From contig OU015497.1 of the NCBI GenBank assembly GCA_907164885.2, forward strand, positions 71,394,398-71,458,397: a stretch of DNA of 64,000 nt, given 5' to 3'. The notes under the pieces are model-generated. The model had not been told where the DNA came from, did no database searches, and saw only the letters and a program-made list of their open reading frames with translations. Position numbers and translations under genes: made by a program. Shown in pieces: positions 1-11,439 of the stretch (its first letter is position 1; every line of letters begins with the position of its first letter). The stretch is from Dolomedes plantarius. Its lineage: Eukaryota > Arthropoda > Arachnida > Araneae > Dolomedidae.

Positions 1-228
1 AATATTTTGAGCCAATCTAAATTTTATTCTAATATTTTGATGTGTTTCAGAAAGCTGTTGTATACCTAATTTATTGTATTTTATATTTTGTAAATGTTAA
101 AATCTTATCTAAACATTCCAGATTTAATTTATAAGAAATTTAATTGCATTTACTTAGTATCAAAAATAAATAAATGGAAAATAATTTCTTTCTTATTACT
201 TTTTCTCAATTATTCTAATATTTTGAAT

Positions 229-233
229 CTGAG

Positions 234-302
<69 letters not shown>

Positions 303-303
303 T
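229..303. repeat. (TA)n(GA)n microsatellite
   Basis: About 45 bases of alternating TA run directly into about 24 bases of alternating GA. This compound simple repeat explains the long tyrosine/isoleucine and arginine/glutamate runs in the local reading frame, which is not a gene. Confidence 0.95.
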
Positions 304-1019
304 ATGGATATGATAAAAATCAAATAAGAAAGCTTTTTATTTATTTAATGGAGTCAATATAGCTGTAATCATTTGAGAATTTATAGTTACATAACGTTTA
401 TTTAAAAAAGAATTTGAAGTAACTGTTCCTCCCTAGATGACTTGTTTATTAATAAGTAAATTCTTTACTGTATTCTCTTAATACAGTAGAGAGTTAACTT
501 AATATAAATGTACCACAAAAGATAATTTTCCAACAAATTAGAAGAACCACCAAAAACGAAAATAGTGCCCCCACACACACAAAAAAAAAACCAACAACAA
601 AAAAAAAAAGATTTTTTTTCGACAAAAAAAAAATTAATAATTAAATTTTTTAAGCCACTTTCTTCCTGTAGCCAGGGAATAATTTGAGAATAATATTTTC
701 AAAGAAAATGCGGAAATTGAATTATTCTACTTTTAACGGTGCTTAAATGCTGAATTCATCAATTTTTATAGAGGCGTGGTTTTTTAAGCGCTTGTATAAT
801 TTATTTTTATAAGTGGTTACGTAATTTGTTTTCATAAGAGCTTATGAAACTTATTTTTATGAGTGCCTGCGTTAAATACAGTGCAGTCCCCCGGTAATTC
901 TACACACAAAAAAAAAATAATAAATTTCTACTCATCTCCGCTCTCTATTTAATTTAAATTTATAAAAAACAACATTTTCCTTATTATATAACGTGATATT
1001 TTTATAAATACTGTCAGAA
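304..1019. other. AT-rich stretch, no gene seen
   Basis: Short A-rich tracts (about 580-635) and low-complexity AT sequence. I see no coding exon, RNA gene or delimited mobile element. Confidence 0.6.
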
Positions 1020-1335
1020 ATTAAATAGTTCAAATTTTTCTGCAGGTCCATAGTTAAAGAGCTACAAATCGCACAGGGCTACAAATGTCATTTTCGTGAA
1101 AGTTAAACGGAGCCGTTCATCGACAGAGTAGTTAGAGTACGATTTGTCGAAGGGCAAATTCTAGTCGCCTGTTCGGTTTTTAGGGAGGCAAGACTGGCCA
1201 TCTGGCAGCAGTTGGAGACGGGACAAGTGGCTGCAGGTATTTCTCGTCGTGTTCTCTCCAAACCTTTAAATTCAGACCAATTGATATATGGGAAGAGTCC
1301 GTACGCCTTGGGCATCCACTAAAAATTCTTAGCTT
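1020..1335 (+). other. GC-richer block with a short open frame (unrecognised)
   Basis: This block is clearly richer in G+C than its neighbours and abuts the satellite array. On the + strand a stop-free frame without an ATG runs about 71 codons from 1107 to the TAA at 1320-1322. Its product includes the stretch REARLAIWQQLETGQVAAGIS. The opposite strand is also open (1103-1315, with an ATG). I do not recognise a family. It could be a broken exon or a fragment of a mobile element attached to the satellite. Confidence 0.3.
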
Positions 1336-2735
1336 TTATTGTCCTGTTTTTTATCTAGAATGAAACTGCCTTAGGATACAATATACTACCAATATAACTT
1401 ATTAGTATATAGTATATACTGCCTTTTATGCTCGTGAGTCAACGATATGCAGTTTCGTGTTTTGTTCAACGTCCCGTTTTTTATCTAGAATGAAAGGGCT
1501 TTAGGATACAATATGCTACCAATATAACTTATTAGTATTAATATACTGCCTTTCATACTCGTAGGTCAACGATATGCAACTTCGCGTCTTGTTTAACGTC
1601 CCGATTTTTATCTAGAGTGAAACTGCCTTCGGATACAATATACTACCAATATAACTTATTAGTATTAGTATACTGCCTTTCCTATTCGTAGGTCAACGAT
1701 ATGCAATTTCGCGTCTTGTTTAACGTCCCGATTTTTATCTAGAGTGAAACTGCCTTCGGATACAATATACTACCAATATAACTTATTAGTATTAGTATAC
1801 TGCATTCATACTCGTAGGTCAACGATATGCAATTTCGCGTCTTGTTTAACGTCCTGATTTTTATCTAGAGTGAGACCGCTTTCGGATACAATATACTACC
1901 AATATAACTTATTAGTATTAATATACTGCCTTTCATACTCATAGGTCAACGATATGCAACTTCGCGTCTTGTTTAACGTCCCGATTTTTATCTAGAGTGA
2001 AACTGCCTTCGGATACAATATACTACCAATATAACTTATTAGTATTAGTATACTGCCTTTCATACTCGTAGGTCAACGATATGCAATTTCGCGTCTTGTT
2101 TAACGTCCCGATTTTTATCTAGAGTGAAACTGCCTTCGGATACAATATACTACCAATATAACTTATTAGTATTAGTATACTGCATTCATACTCGTAGGTC
2201 AACGATATGCAACTTCGCGTCTTGTTTAACGTCCCGATTTTTATCTAGAGTGAAACTGCCTTCGGATACAATATACTACCAATATAACTTATTAGTATTA
2301 GTATACTGCCTTTCATACTCGTAGGTCAACGATATGCAATTTCGCGTCTTGTTTAACGTCCCGATTTTTATCTAGAGTGAAACTGCCTTCGGATACAATA
2401 TACTACCAATATAACTTATTAGTATTAGTATACTGCATTCATACTCATAGGTCAACGATATGCAACTTCGCGTCTTGTTTAACGTCCCGATTTTTATCTA
2501 GAGTGAAACTGCCTTCGGATACAATATACTACCAATATAACTTATTAGTATTAGTATACTGCCTTTCATACTCGTAGGTCAACGATATGCAATTTCGCGT
2601 CTTGTTTAACGTCCCGATTTTTATCTAGAGTGAAACTGCCTTAGGATACAATATACTACCAATATAACTTATTAGTATATAATATACTGCCTTTCATAAT
2701 CATGGGTCAACGATATGCAAGTCCGTGTCTTGTCA
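1321..2735. repeat. 126/127-bp satellite array, 11 copies
   Basis: The word TTATCTAGA recurs at about 1351, 1481, 1608, 1735, 1861, 1988, 2115, 2241, 2368, 2494 and 2621. Spacing is 130 for the first unit and then 126 or 127. Two monomer types differ at GCCTTTCAT versus GCATTCAT. The short type appears at 1735, 2115 and 2368, which gives a 380-bp trimer step followed by a 253-bp dimer step. The first and last units are the most diverged. Apparent short reading frames inside are by-products of the repeat. Confidence 0.97.
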
Positions 2736-3613
2736 TTACAGATTATTGGTTTGGTTTCCCCTTAGCTTTTTGCTTGAAGGCTTATACATATCTCTCCTGA
2801 ACCACCTTCGCTATGCTACTGGCTCTATGATAATATTCCACAACCGTAATACATTGCCATTTTTTTCAATCAAAATTGTAGGAAAATTAAAATTTTATAC
2901 ATGTGTACTTAAATACATTGTAAGCTGTCCTTAATTCCACTCCTGTCATACTAGTAAAAATTATAAATGTATAGCTAAATAACTTTTATAGAAGAATATG
3001 TACACCAAAAACAAATGCCCCAAATAACGAAAAATCAACAAAAGGTGTATTCATTTTATGTCACGAAAATAATGCTTGAACTATAATATAAACTAACGGA
3101 GTTTTGTAAGTTGCGTTAAGTAAACGCTTGGAGCAGAAATAATTAGATGTCTTTAAAAAAAATTAGGACACTGTCAGCTTATTTAGCGAAATATTATAGA
3201 TTTTGCTCAGAGAAATGTGACTTAGGTAAATACAACTGATAGTGAAAAACATTTTTTTTCTTACATTTATGTCTTTGCTTTCTTTCCCAAATCTAGTAAT
3301 CGAGATAATTTTTTCCCTTTATTTTCCTACTTTGTGCAGTTAATTTCTGTCTCGGCTTTGCGTAATGAGCCTAATAAGTGCCCCAGGACCGATCCCCTGT
3401 CATTATCAGGTCTCGAACAGAAACTAATTAGAAGGGTATTTTGTTTCAAGCGTTTGATATCGCTAAAGGAGGAGGACGTTTTTTGACAACTGATTGTGAG
3501 TGGGTGAAATGTTGCCTCTTCGAGAACATCACCGGTTATCCATCAAAAAACCTAACCAATAAAAAGGATAGGATTTTTGTTGATATGCAATGATTTTTCT
3601 GACTGTAAAACAG
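2736..3613. other. Intergenic stretch, nothing recognised
   Basis: Mixed AT-rich sequence with no supported exon, RNA gene or bounded repeat. Confidence 0.55.
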
Positions 3614-3621
3614 TATATAAG

Positions 3622-4090
3622 TAGGAGTACGTAAATTTCGCATAAAAAATATTGAAAATTTCGGGAAAAAAATTACAATACATAAAATTTCGCATTTATT
3701 CGCAATATATATATATATATATATATATATTCAAAATTTTTGCATTTATTTAAAAAAATCAGAATTTTACTTACTTGGTTAGGTAAGTATCAAAATTTTT
3801 TGTTAAAAGCTAATATTGTAGTAGTCTCCACATTTTCTTCAAGTCTTTAGCAATAAGTAATAGGCAAATTTCGAGAAGAGATCTCTCAGTTAAAGACCGT
3901 GAATGGTCTTCGATAAGCAATTATGTTAATAAATTATTACCATCATTACCCAATTTCGCTTGAAAAGCTGTTTATCACTGAATTTTCGCCGAAAAGTGGT
4001 AAAAAATAATTTTCGCATTTATTCGCTCATATCGGCAAATTTCGCATTTATTCGCATCTATCTTGTAAATACGAAAATTACGTATCCCTA
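3622..4090. mobile_element. hAT-type MITE (469 bp) with 8-bp TSD
   Basis: The left end reads TAGGAGTACGTAAATTTCG and the inverted right end TAGGGATACGTAATTTTCG. The flanks are TATATAAG (3614-3621) and CATATAAG (4091-4098), a near-perfect 8-bp duplication typical of hAT transposition. The interior has subterminal copies of a TTTCGCATTTATTCGC word near both ends and an AT microsatellite at about 3706-3730. There is no transposase, so the element is non-autonomous. Confidence 0.85.
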
Positions 4091-4098
4091 CATATAAG

Positions 4099-5705
4099 TT
4101 GTACTTAAGCCCACTCCTGTCATAAAAATTGTAATTGTATAATGTTGAGAAGAAAAAACAAAGAAAATTCATATCCAAAATACAAGGGGTATTAAAATTT
4201 TTTTTAAATCTATAAAATAACTCGGTTCAATATTTTAAGATATCCAACTACCTTTAAAAATGTCAATTTTGACGAAAATTCTGAAATTGTTTTTATTTCT
4301 TTTCTTTAAAGATTGTAAATTTCTGTTTCTAAATCTGATTTGATTTTTTCTGTACGATCATTAGAAATGAAATTAGAGCGATTTAAAGATCAGAAGCAGC
4401 TATCAATTTCAGTACAAGTTGAAAACTTTTACGTATTGTGTTTTTTGAAGAATTTATTTTTCATCAAAAATGTAAACGACTATAGTGATAACTCAAAATC
4501 TAACCGTGATATGTCTATGAAATTTTTCACGCATGTTTTTCATAATACTAAGAATATAATGAAGTACAGATTTGGGTCTAGGTATATTATTTGTTGATTT
4601 ATAGCTGCATTTATAAAAAATCTCATGAGAAATTTTTTTTTATTTTACATGTAATTGCGTATAACGACCTGAATTTTTTTTAGATTTCAAGAAATCAATA
4701 AGCTTTTAGGTCATTACACTCAAAAAGTACTTACGTAAGTATGACAAAAAGAAATTAATGTTATATGCATAATTTATATTTTTTTTTGGGGGGGAGGGGG
4801 GAGCCAGAGCCCTTTTTGTAAAAATTTGCTAAACTTGAACCCAATTTCCCCATTTTTGTAAAAAGTTTGCATAGTTATTGTCTATTTTTCCTCATTTTAG
4901 AATTTTCGTGTTATATTTCTTCGAAAAATAAGACAGAAATTTTCCCAAGCACAGTTTTTGATAAAAAGTGCTACGAACGTAGTCGGATACGTATTAAGGT
5001 TTTATTGATTAAATTCATTATTTTTTCTTCTTCCGTTAAAAGTCGCCAAGGCATTGATAAGAAATTTGTTTTATTGAAAATTTTGGCGGCTTCAAAAAAG
5101 GCAGAAAAGATAATCTGTCAAAAAGTGATAACAATGCCATCTTAGTGATTATAATAAAAATGCAAAGAAAAGTACGTATACCAGAGAGCATGGGAATTCA
5201 AAAGCCGCAGTACTACGTCAAGTGAAATTTCCTTAGAAGCAAAAATAAACATTAAAAACTTTGTTTTAGTTATTACAATTAAATTAGGCTTAATTATTTA
5301 ATACTTCCACATATTACACAGTAAGGTAAAAGTCCAACAATTGTAAAATTTTAATGCAAAACTTTTCAGTGCAAGAATTTAAGCACTTTGACCATACCTT
5401 TCGAAGAAATTAAGCTAGATTTTTTTTAACCTTATTAATAAATTGATAGTTTATTTTGAACCTTAGTAATATAATCACAAATTTAAAATAAAAGTTAGTA
5501 TTTTTAAGGAAGTGGGCCACAGTTTCTATTCAGAAATCGAATTTAGTTGCAATTTTTCTCACTATTCATTTACATGTTCTAGGAATAAAAAAATTTAAAG
5601 GTTCGAAACAAATCCATATCCATAAAAAAAGTAATGATGAAACTGAAAACTTAACCTATTTATACGCTTTCCATAATGCATTTCAATTTTTTTAACTTCT
5701 TTTGG
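4099..5705. other. AT-rich intergenic stretch, no gene seen
   Basis: Contains short open frames (for example 4340-4597 and 4867-5145) with AT-driven composition and no recognisable domain, plus a G-run at about 4787-4801. No bounded element was resolved. Confidence 0.5.
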
Positions 5706-5707
5706 TA

Positions 5708-6926
5708 CACTGAAGAGCCAAAAAAACAGGCACAGGCGTGCGTATGCAAATAACGGAGATATGCAACCAATCAGCGTAAGGCGATGGGGTCAGCAGTGTC
5801 TGTATAAGACAACAGGTGTCTGGTGAAGCAGTTAGATTGGTTCCTGAAGCTACAATGGCAGGTTATCACGATTTATTGACTTTGAACGTGGCTTTGCAGT
5901 CGGCGCACGAGAGATGGGCCGTAGCATCTCCGAGGTAGAGAGGCAATTTGGATTTTCGTGCACGACCACTTCAAGAGTGTACCGTGAATATCAGGTAACC
6001 GGCAAAACATCAAATTTCCGACAACGGTGCGGCCGGAAAAAGACCTCGAATGAACGGGACCGTCGACGACTGACGAGAATCCTTAAACGAGACAGGCGTG
6101 CAACACTTCCTGAAATTGCTGCGGATTTCAATGCTGGGGCATCAACAAGTGTCAGTCTGCGAACTGTTCAACTGACCGTCATTGATATGGGCTTTCGGAA
6201 CCGCAGGCCCACTCGTGTACTGTTGTTGACTGCACGGCACAACGCTTTACACCTCGCCTGGACCCACCATCACCTCCATCGGACTGTTGATAACTGGAAA
6301 TACGTTGCCTGGTCTGAAGAGTCTAGTTTCCAATTGTATCGGGCGGATGGACGTGTATGGATATGTAGACAACCTCATGAATCCATGGACTGTAGATGTC
6401 AACAGGGGACTGTTCAAGCTGGTGGAACCTCTTTGATGGTATGGGGCGTGTGCTATTGGCGTGATATGGGACCCCTGATACGTATAGAGATGTCTCTGAT
6501 AGGTGACGGGTACATAAGCATCCTGTCCGATGATCTACACCCATTCATGTCCATTGTGCATTCCGACGGACTTGGACAATTCCAGACGGACAATGCGACA
6601 TCCCACACGTCGATAGTTGCTACCGAGTGGCTCCAGGATCACTCTTCTGACTTTAGACACTTCCACTGGCCACCTAAATCCCCAGACATGAACATTATTG
6701 AGCATATCTTGGATGCCTTGCAACGTGCTGTTCAGAAGAGATTTCCACCCTCTCGCACTCCTATGGATTTGTAGACTGCACTGCAGGATTCATGGTGTGA
6801 ATTTCCTCCAGGATACCTTCAAACATTAGTCATGTCAATGCCACGTCATGTTGCAGCACTTCTGAGTACACATGGGGGGGCCTACACGATATTAGGCAAG
6901 TGTACCTTTTTTCTGACTCTTCAGTG
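5708..6926 (+). mobile_element. Tc1/mariner element 1 (1219 bp)
   Basis: The TIRs start CACTGAAGAGCC on the left and, inverted, CACTGAAGAGTC on the right. TA dinucleotides flank both ends (5706-5707 and 6927-6928), as expected for Tc1/mariner. The interior carries a decayed transposase on the + strand. The TIRs resemble those of the element at 43321-44527, so the two probably belong to related lineages. Confidence 0.95.
5855..6907 (+). pseudogene. Tc1-like transposase, DD36E type, inactivated
   Basis: Cut-and-paste DNA transposase of the Tc1/mariner superfamily. An N-terminal helix-turn-helix region (ISEVERQFGFS...) and the second catalytic block (QTDNATSH) are visible, followed by WPPKSPDMNIIEH. 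There are 36 residues between the second Asp and the Glu, a DD36E spacing. Damage seen: the ATG at 5855 starts a frame that must shift by one base near 5875-5885 to reach the main frame; the first catalytic block reads WSEES where the family has WSDES, so the first Asp is lost; and a TAG at 6772-6774 interrupts the frame before the conserved C-terminal part (SMPRHVAALL). The protein is not functional. The exact 3' end is approximate because the frame runs into the TIR. Confidence 0.9.
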
Positions 6927-6930
6927 TACA

Positions 6931-7292
6931 TCGGTACACACAATTGGTAAACTTTTCACCGCTCTCTATGCACGTTCCTATTTTTTTTCTCAAACTTTTA
7001 ACGTAGAAACTATCAAAATTGCTGTATAACAGTTATTCAATACCATACCTGAAAATTAATATAGTTATTTGAAAAGTAGCACATGGCATCGCTGATGGTT
7101 TGACTACATTGCTGTCTTTAAATGAGATTGCCCACAAACTATCTATTTGCATGTTTCAAAAATATAAAAAAATCCATCCTCTAGTAGTAAAATCCCAGTT
7201 TTGAAATGAACCTGCCAAGCCGTTAATCCCAATCCTCTCCTAGAATTCTCAGCTCTATCACCGAGTCTCTACGCAAAGTGATCCGGCGATTT
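6931..7292. other. Intergenic stretch, nothing recognised
   Basis: No supported gene or bounded repeat between the Tc1 element and the following MITE. Confidence 0.5.
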
Positions 7293-7294
7293 TA

Positions 7295-7709
7295 AGGCTG
7301 CTGTGTACTAACCCTTTTGGATTCGCTCACCTCAATGGTTATCTATGGAGAAAATTTGTCCAAGGATTGCCTATTTGGACTTTTTTTTTAATTTACTCCA
7401 TACTAGAGAAAGAAATTTTACACCTCGGAGCATTTTCCGTATTTTAAAGAAATTAATATAGTATTTTAAAATTTAAATTTCTCAGGGGGAAAAAATCTGG
7501 TATAGTGTGTTTTAAACGCTCATAAATTCCTTTGGTGGACAAAATTTATAAAATGAATCCTATTGTAAGTTTCAGAAAAGTTCAGGCTATCTGAAAATAC
7601 TATTTTTAATTGATTATCAGCATTTATGTAGTCGTAAATAGCAAACAAATTTTCTCCATGGATTAACATGGAGGTGAGCGAATCCAATAGGGTTAGTACA
7701 CAGCAGCCT
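7295..7709. mobile_element. Foldback MITE, TA-flanked, copy 1 (415 bp)
   Basis: Long inverted repeats begin AGGCTGCTGTGTACTAACCC on both ends and continue for about 70 bp with few mismatches (ATTGGATTCGCTCACCTC, then the ATGGAGAAAATTTG region). The flanks are TA. On this copy alone TTAA could also be read as the duplication, but the second copy fits TA better. No coding capacity. Confidence 0.88.
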
Positions 7710-7711
7710 TA

Positions 7712-8253
7712 AAAGTTCAGAACTAAGGAGAGTAAAACCAGAGCGAAATATACAAAAGAATGACAGAAGAGGGCGAACGTGAATCGAGTACAGAAGGGAG
7801 CAGCTTAACGTTATATGTGTTGGAGGTGTCTAATTAGCCAGCCGTGTGATAAAGTCATTTTTGTGGATTATACAGATCCATAAATAAATAATATAAATTA
7901 ATCCTAAACTAAATTCAGTTATTGTCATATTATTAATTTGCGATTTTAGATTATTAATAAGCATCTTCTGAAATATTACTTAAAATGATAATTAAAGTAA
8001 CATTCAAAGAATAAACGCAGTGTAACGGGTTCTTTTTTCGCGACTCATCCTGAATCTTTCAATCCCATTTTGACTGCCATCACTGCACAACATAGTTGGT
8101 CCAATATTCCATATGTTCCAATATGAGATATGTTCCAATATGCTGTATTGAATCTAGAATATTGGAACATATCTATTTCCGAATAGATGTGTTAAACACT
8201 GAGCAATTACGCCCTCCTCTGCCATAATTTTTTATATTCTCTCCTGTATCTCC
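7712..8253. other. Intergenic stretch between two MITE copies
   Basis: Contains a small imperfect palindrome around 8100-8175, where TGTTCCAATATG words occur in both orientations. Otherwise nothing recognised. Confidence 0.45.
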
Positions 8254-8255
8254 TA

Positions 8256-8615
8256 AGGCTGATGTGTACTAACCCTATTGGATTCGCTCACCTCAATGTT
8301 AACCTATAGAGAAAATGTGTCTACTATTTACAGCTTCATAATTGCTGATAGTCCTATAAAAATGGTATTTTCTGAAAGCCTGAACTTTTCTGCAAGACAC
8401 TATATCAGATTTTCCCCCGAATAATTTAAATTTTAAAATATTACTTGCATTTTTTCAAAAAGGAAAAATGTCCGAAGGTGTAAAATTTCTTTCTCTAATA
8501 CGCAGCATAGTTTCTTTTTTAAACTTTCAATCCAAGTCGGTAATCCTTGGACAAATTTGCTCCATAGGTTAACATCGAGGTGTGCGAAGCCAATAGGATA
8601 AGTACACAACAACCT
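8256..8615. mobile_element. Foldback MITE, TA-flanked, copy 2 (360 bp)
   Basis: Same family and orientation-symmetric TIRs as 7295-7709: AGGCTGATGTGTACTAACCC on the left, with the inverse at the right ending ACAACAACCT. TA lies on both sides. It is more diverged than copy 1, so it is probably older. Confidence 0.85.
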
Positions 8616-8751
8616 TAAAGAAACCAGGAAACCCGATTTCAGGTTGATTTTTTTTTCGTTTGGGTGCCACTGCAACAATTTACTCCATGCAACACATCCT
8701 GTCACATATTTTTTGTCTTATGTACTATCAAAGCACTATCAAAGTCTCTCT

Positions 8752-9642
8752 TTGCACTATCAAAGTTCTTTGACAAAGATCTTTTATAAAAGTTATACAT
8801 AAAAGAAATGAAATGACCTCAAAATACTCCTATTACACTATCTAAGTTCTTTGACAAATATCTTTTATAAAAGTTATTTCTATCTAAGGGGGCTAAACCC
8901 CTTAAAATTCGAGCTCTTAAAAAAGATTTATTGGTATGTACCTAGGGCTTAAGGGGAACCATCATACAAAATTTCAGCTTCCTAGATCCCTATGGTTCCA
9001 GAGAGACAGTGGGTTTTTTTGGGGGGAGGGGATAGTAATGCCCCTTTTAACCCCTTAAAATCTGTATTTTTCAAAAAGATTTTATAGTGGACACCTAGGG
9101 CTTAAGGGGAACCACCATACGAAATTTCAGCTTCCTAGGCCCTATGGTTTCAAAGATACAGTGGGTGTTTTTTAGAGGCGGAGGGGGTTAAGCTCCTTTT
9201 AACCCCCTTAAAATTTGTATATTTAAAAAATATTTCTTAGTGGGCACGCAAAGCTTAGGAGTAACCACCATGCAAAATTTCAGCATCCTAAGACATTGGC
9301 TTCGAAAGATTTGCGTTTCTTTTAACATACTCATTTTGAGTATTTTCCGTGTATTTTTGTTTTGTCATTAGTACGCAATTTTAAATTAGAGCGAAAATTA
9401 TTCCAAATCGAAATCTTGTTTTTCATCTGCCGCGTTTTCCACACATTTGTATTATTTAACATGCTATTGCTCGAAATGTTGTTTATAACATCCGGGCACC
9501 AAAATCTTTTATAAAAAATTTGACGAAGAGTCCAACTTTCATAAAAGAACTTTTATCAAAGTTGAGATATTACACTGTCATATTTCTCGTCAAACTTCTT
9601 TTATAAAAGATCTTTGTCAAAGAACTTTCATAGTGTAATATA
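8752..9642. mobile_element. Foldback element with a doubled left arm
   Basis: The right end (about 9570-9642) read on the - strand begins TATTACACTATGAAAG and continues TTCTTTGACAAAGATC. It is matched on the left at 8831-8876 (TATTACACTATCTAAG, TTCTTTGACAAATATC) and again at about 8752-8795 (CACTATCAAAG, TTCTTTGACAAAGATC). The most likely unit is 8831-9642, with an additional duplicated left arm outside it. The interior holds the three-copy repeat at 8883-9320. There is no transposase. Confidence 0.7.
8883..9320. repeat. Three tandem copies of a ~153-bp Helitron-end-like unit
   Basis: CCTAGGGCTTAAGGGGAACC begins at 8941 and 9093, with a diverged third copy near 9247. Each unit includes AAATTTCAGC, TCCTAG and a GATACAGTGGG-like word. 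The unit is the reverse complement of the Helitron-like sequence at 42260-42340 (ACTGTATCTTTGGAACC, AAATTTTGCATGGTGG), so it appears to derive from a Helitron subterminal region. Confidence 0.75.
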
Positions 9643-9649
9643 GTCCTAA

Positions 9650-9740
9650 CCCAGGAATCGAACCTACAATCTTCCACTTCCCAGATGAGTGTGATAACCA
9701 GCACACTATCAACGGTCATGGCCCGACCCTGTTGAGTGGA
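9650..9740 (-). repeat. tRNA-derived SINE head or tRNA-like pseudogene
   Basis: On the - strand, an A-box-like TAGTGTGCTGG is followed about 45 bases later by a consensus B box, GGTTCGATTCC. This spacing is tRNA-like. A cloverleaf with good arms is not evident, so it is more likely a SINE head or degraded tRNA copy than a working tRNA gene. Confidence 0.6.
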
Positions 9741-9744
9741 GCTC

Positions 9745-10372
9745 TGGAGTTTCCATAGAAAACTTGACTTCTTTCAATTTAGTCATTACGTACCTCCACA
9801 TTAGTATTAGAAGAAGAAAAAAGTTTAATCATTATGGTGTAATCTCAAACTATGTGTCTAGAAACACAAGCCATTGTTCTTTTCTTTGCCTGCCATCTGG
9901 AAAAATGACTATAACACTAGAATTTTTGCTACGGAAGTAAAACGGGTGATATTTTTGTTTTATTGCTTAAACCGTACTGTAATATTCCATACTTTTCGTA
10001 GGCTCATTTTGATTAATTTTTTGTATGAATAAATAAATGTATGAAAGTAAGCAATTTCGAAAATTCGGCTTGTAATTGCGCATTACGTATGCAAGAAAAC
10101 GCAATTAGCAATTCATTCAGCTCAAAACTAACATTCCGTTCTTTCATTATCTAATATTAACTTTTAACTATTTCTTAGTTAACATATTTAAATCATTTTA
10201 ATAGTTAAACGAACTAATTATAAAATTACAACAATATTTCATCCTTTTACATTATACAGTTGTGTATCCACTTTATTTCTTTGTTATCTACAGATTTAAT
10301 TTGAGATAGTTATAAATATATATGTATATATATTTGCATATGTAATAGTTGTTGTTATTTTATTGTAATATC

Positions 10373-10408
<36 letters not shown>

Positions 10409-10755
10409 ATGTATTTGCATATATAAGAGTTACAGCTCTTTTATTCTAATTTCATGAGAATTCCTAGATTAACAGAGCAAACACTGACTTAATTACATAC
10501 TTTGAAATCATAACACGTTTATTTGAAGATTTTTTGTAAACAGTTTAAACTGATTATTTAATTTTAATAACTTTTTAAGCAGCATTTTCTAACAAACTTG
10601 GAAATTTTCCAACCGTACTAGTCTTATCGAATGCAGTCTTTAACTTGAAAAAAGGCAGCAACATATTTCTCGAGTAGCCATGCATGTAGTATGTGACAAC
10701 AACGCAAAACTTTAAGGTCAAATATAAAACAATTTTAAGGAGTGGTGGTCAGAAG
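9745..10755. other. AT-rich stretch with TA/TG microsatellites
   Basis: Simple repeats lie at about 10311-10335 and 10371-10415 (TATATA, then GTGTGT). No gene or bounded element seen. Confidence 0.55.
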
Positions 10756-10756
10756 A

Positions 10757-10995
10757 TAAGACTCCATTTCATGTATGGCTGATTTAGTGACAATGACTCT
10801 GGCTTCTAAGTCAAGAGGTTCGAAATTCGATCCCTGTTCCAGGTTGGCAGTCATTACAGTGGCGCTCGACCACGAAAAAGATATTGTCAGGCTATCCAGC
10901 ACTTACGATTGCGTCCTTCTAAGCACAGAAAGATGACAGGATGGTCTATAACAAAACTCTGTGCCATTATCATTCCTGTTTAATTTGTTATTTTT
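10757..10995 (+). repeat. tRNA-derived SINE
   Basis: Starts with a tRNA-like region (TAGTGACAATGACTCTGGC, then GGTTCGAAATTCGATCCC as the B box) and continues with a unique body rich in moderate-GC sequence (GGTTGGCAGTCATTACAG...). It ends in a T-rich/ATT-type tail near 10990. The structure is SINE-like; the family was not identified. Confidence 0.55.
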
Positions 10996-10999
10996 TTTT

Positions 11000-11438
11000 C
11001 TATCATTAAGGATTTCTATTATTAAGGTCAAGAAATTAAATTTGAAAAGTCAGGACAAATTGATTTCAAAATTGCGTAGGAATCATGAAGATGTGTCCAG
11101 CACATTATAGGCTTAAATGAAACATTTTGGAGAAATTCTAGGACTACCAGCTCATTAAAATGGAACAGATGTGTCTCATATAATAAGTACACACCACGTA
11201 ACTGGTTTGTCCCCTGTGTGGGCTGGTAGTCATAGAATTTCTTCCCCTTGTTTCTTTCAAGTGTTTGCCTTTTCATGCACGCTTCTGCCACCCTTTCCCA
11301 TGACGTTCTTCTGGAATTTTCTGGTGTTGCCCTAACTTATAGCGAAGAGTTTGATGATGCTCTCATTTTTGTGAAATGTCCATGAGATAATTACACCTAT
11401 GCTTCTCGGCTTGATGAAGACCTACAAGTTGTCCCGAT
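11000..11438. other. Intergenic stretch, nothing recognised
   Basis: A short open frame on the - strand (11028-11291) has no recognisable domain. No bounded repeat. Confidence 0.45.
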
Positions 11439-11439
11439 T

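Noticed and set aside
2124..2577. Two identical 66-codon frames 253 bp apart
   Set aside because: They are the same satellite monomers read in one frame; the repeat, not coding, explains the identity.
1321..2735. Possible CRISPR array
   Set aside because: Units are tandem and nearly identical across their whole 127 bp, without unique spacers, and the DNA is eukaryotic.
4340..5145. Two short open frames (4340-4597, 4867-5145)
   Set aside because: AT-driven composition, no domain and no splice context.
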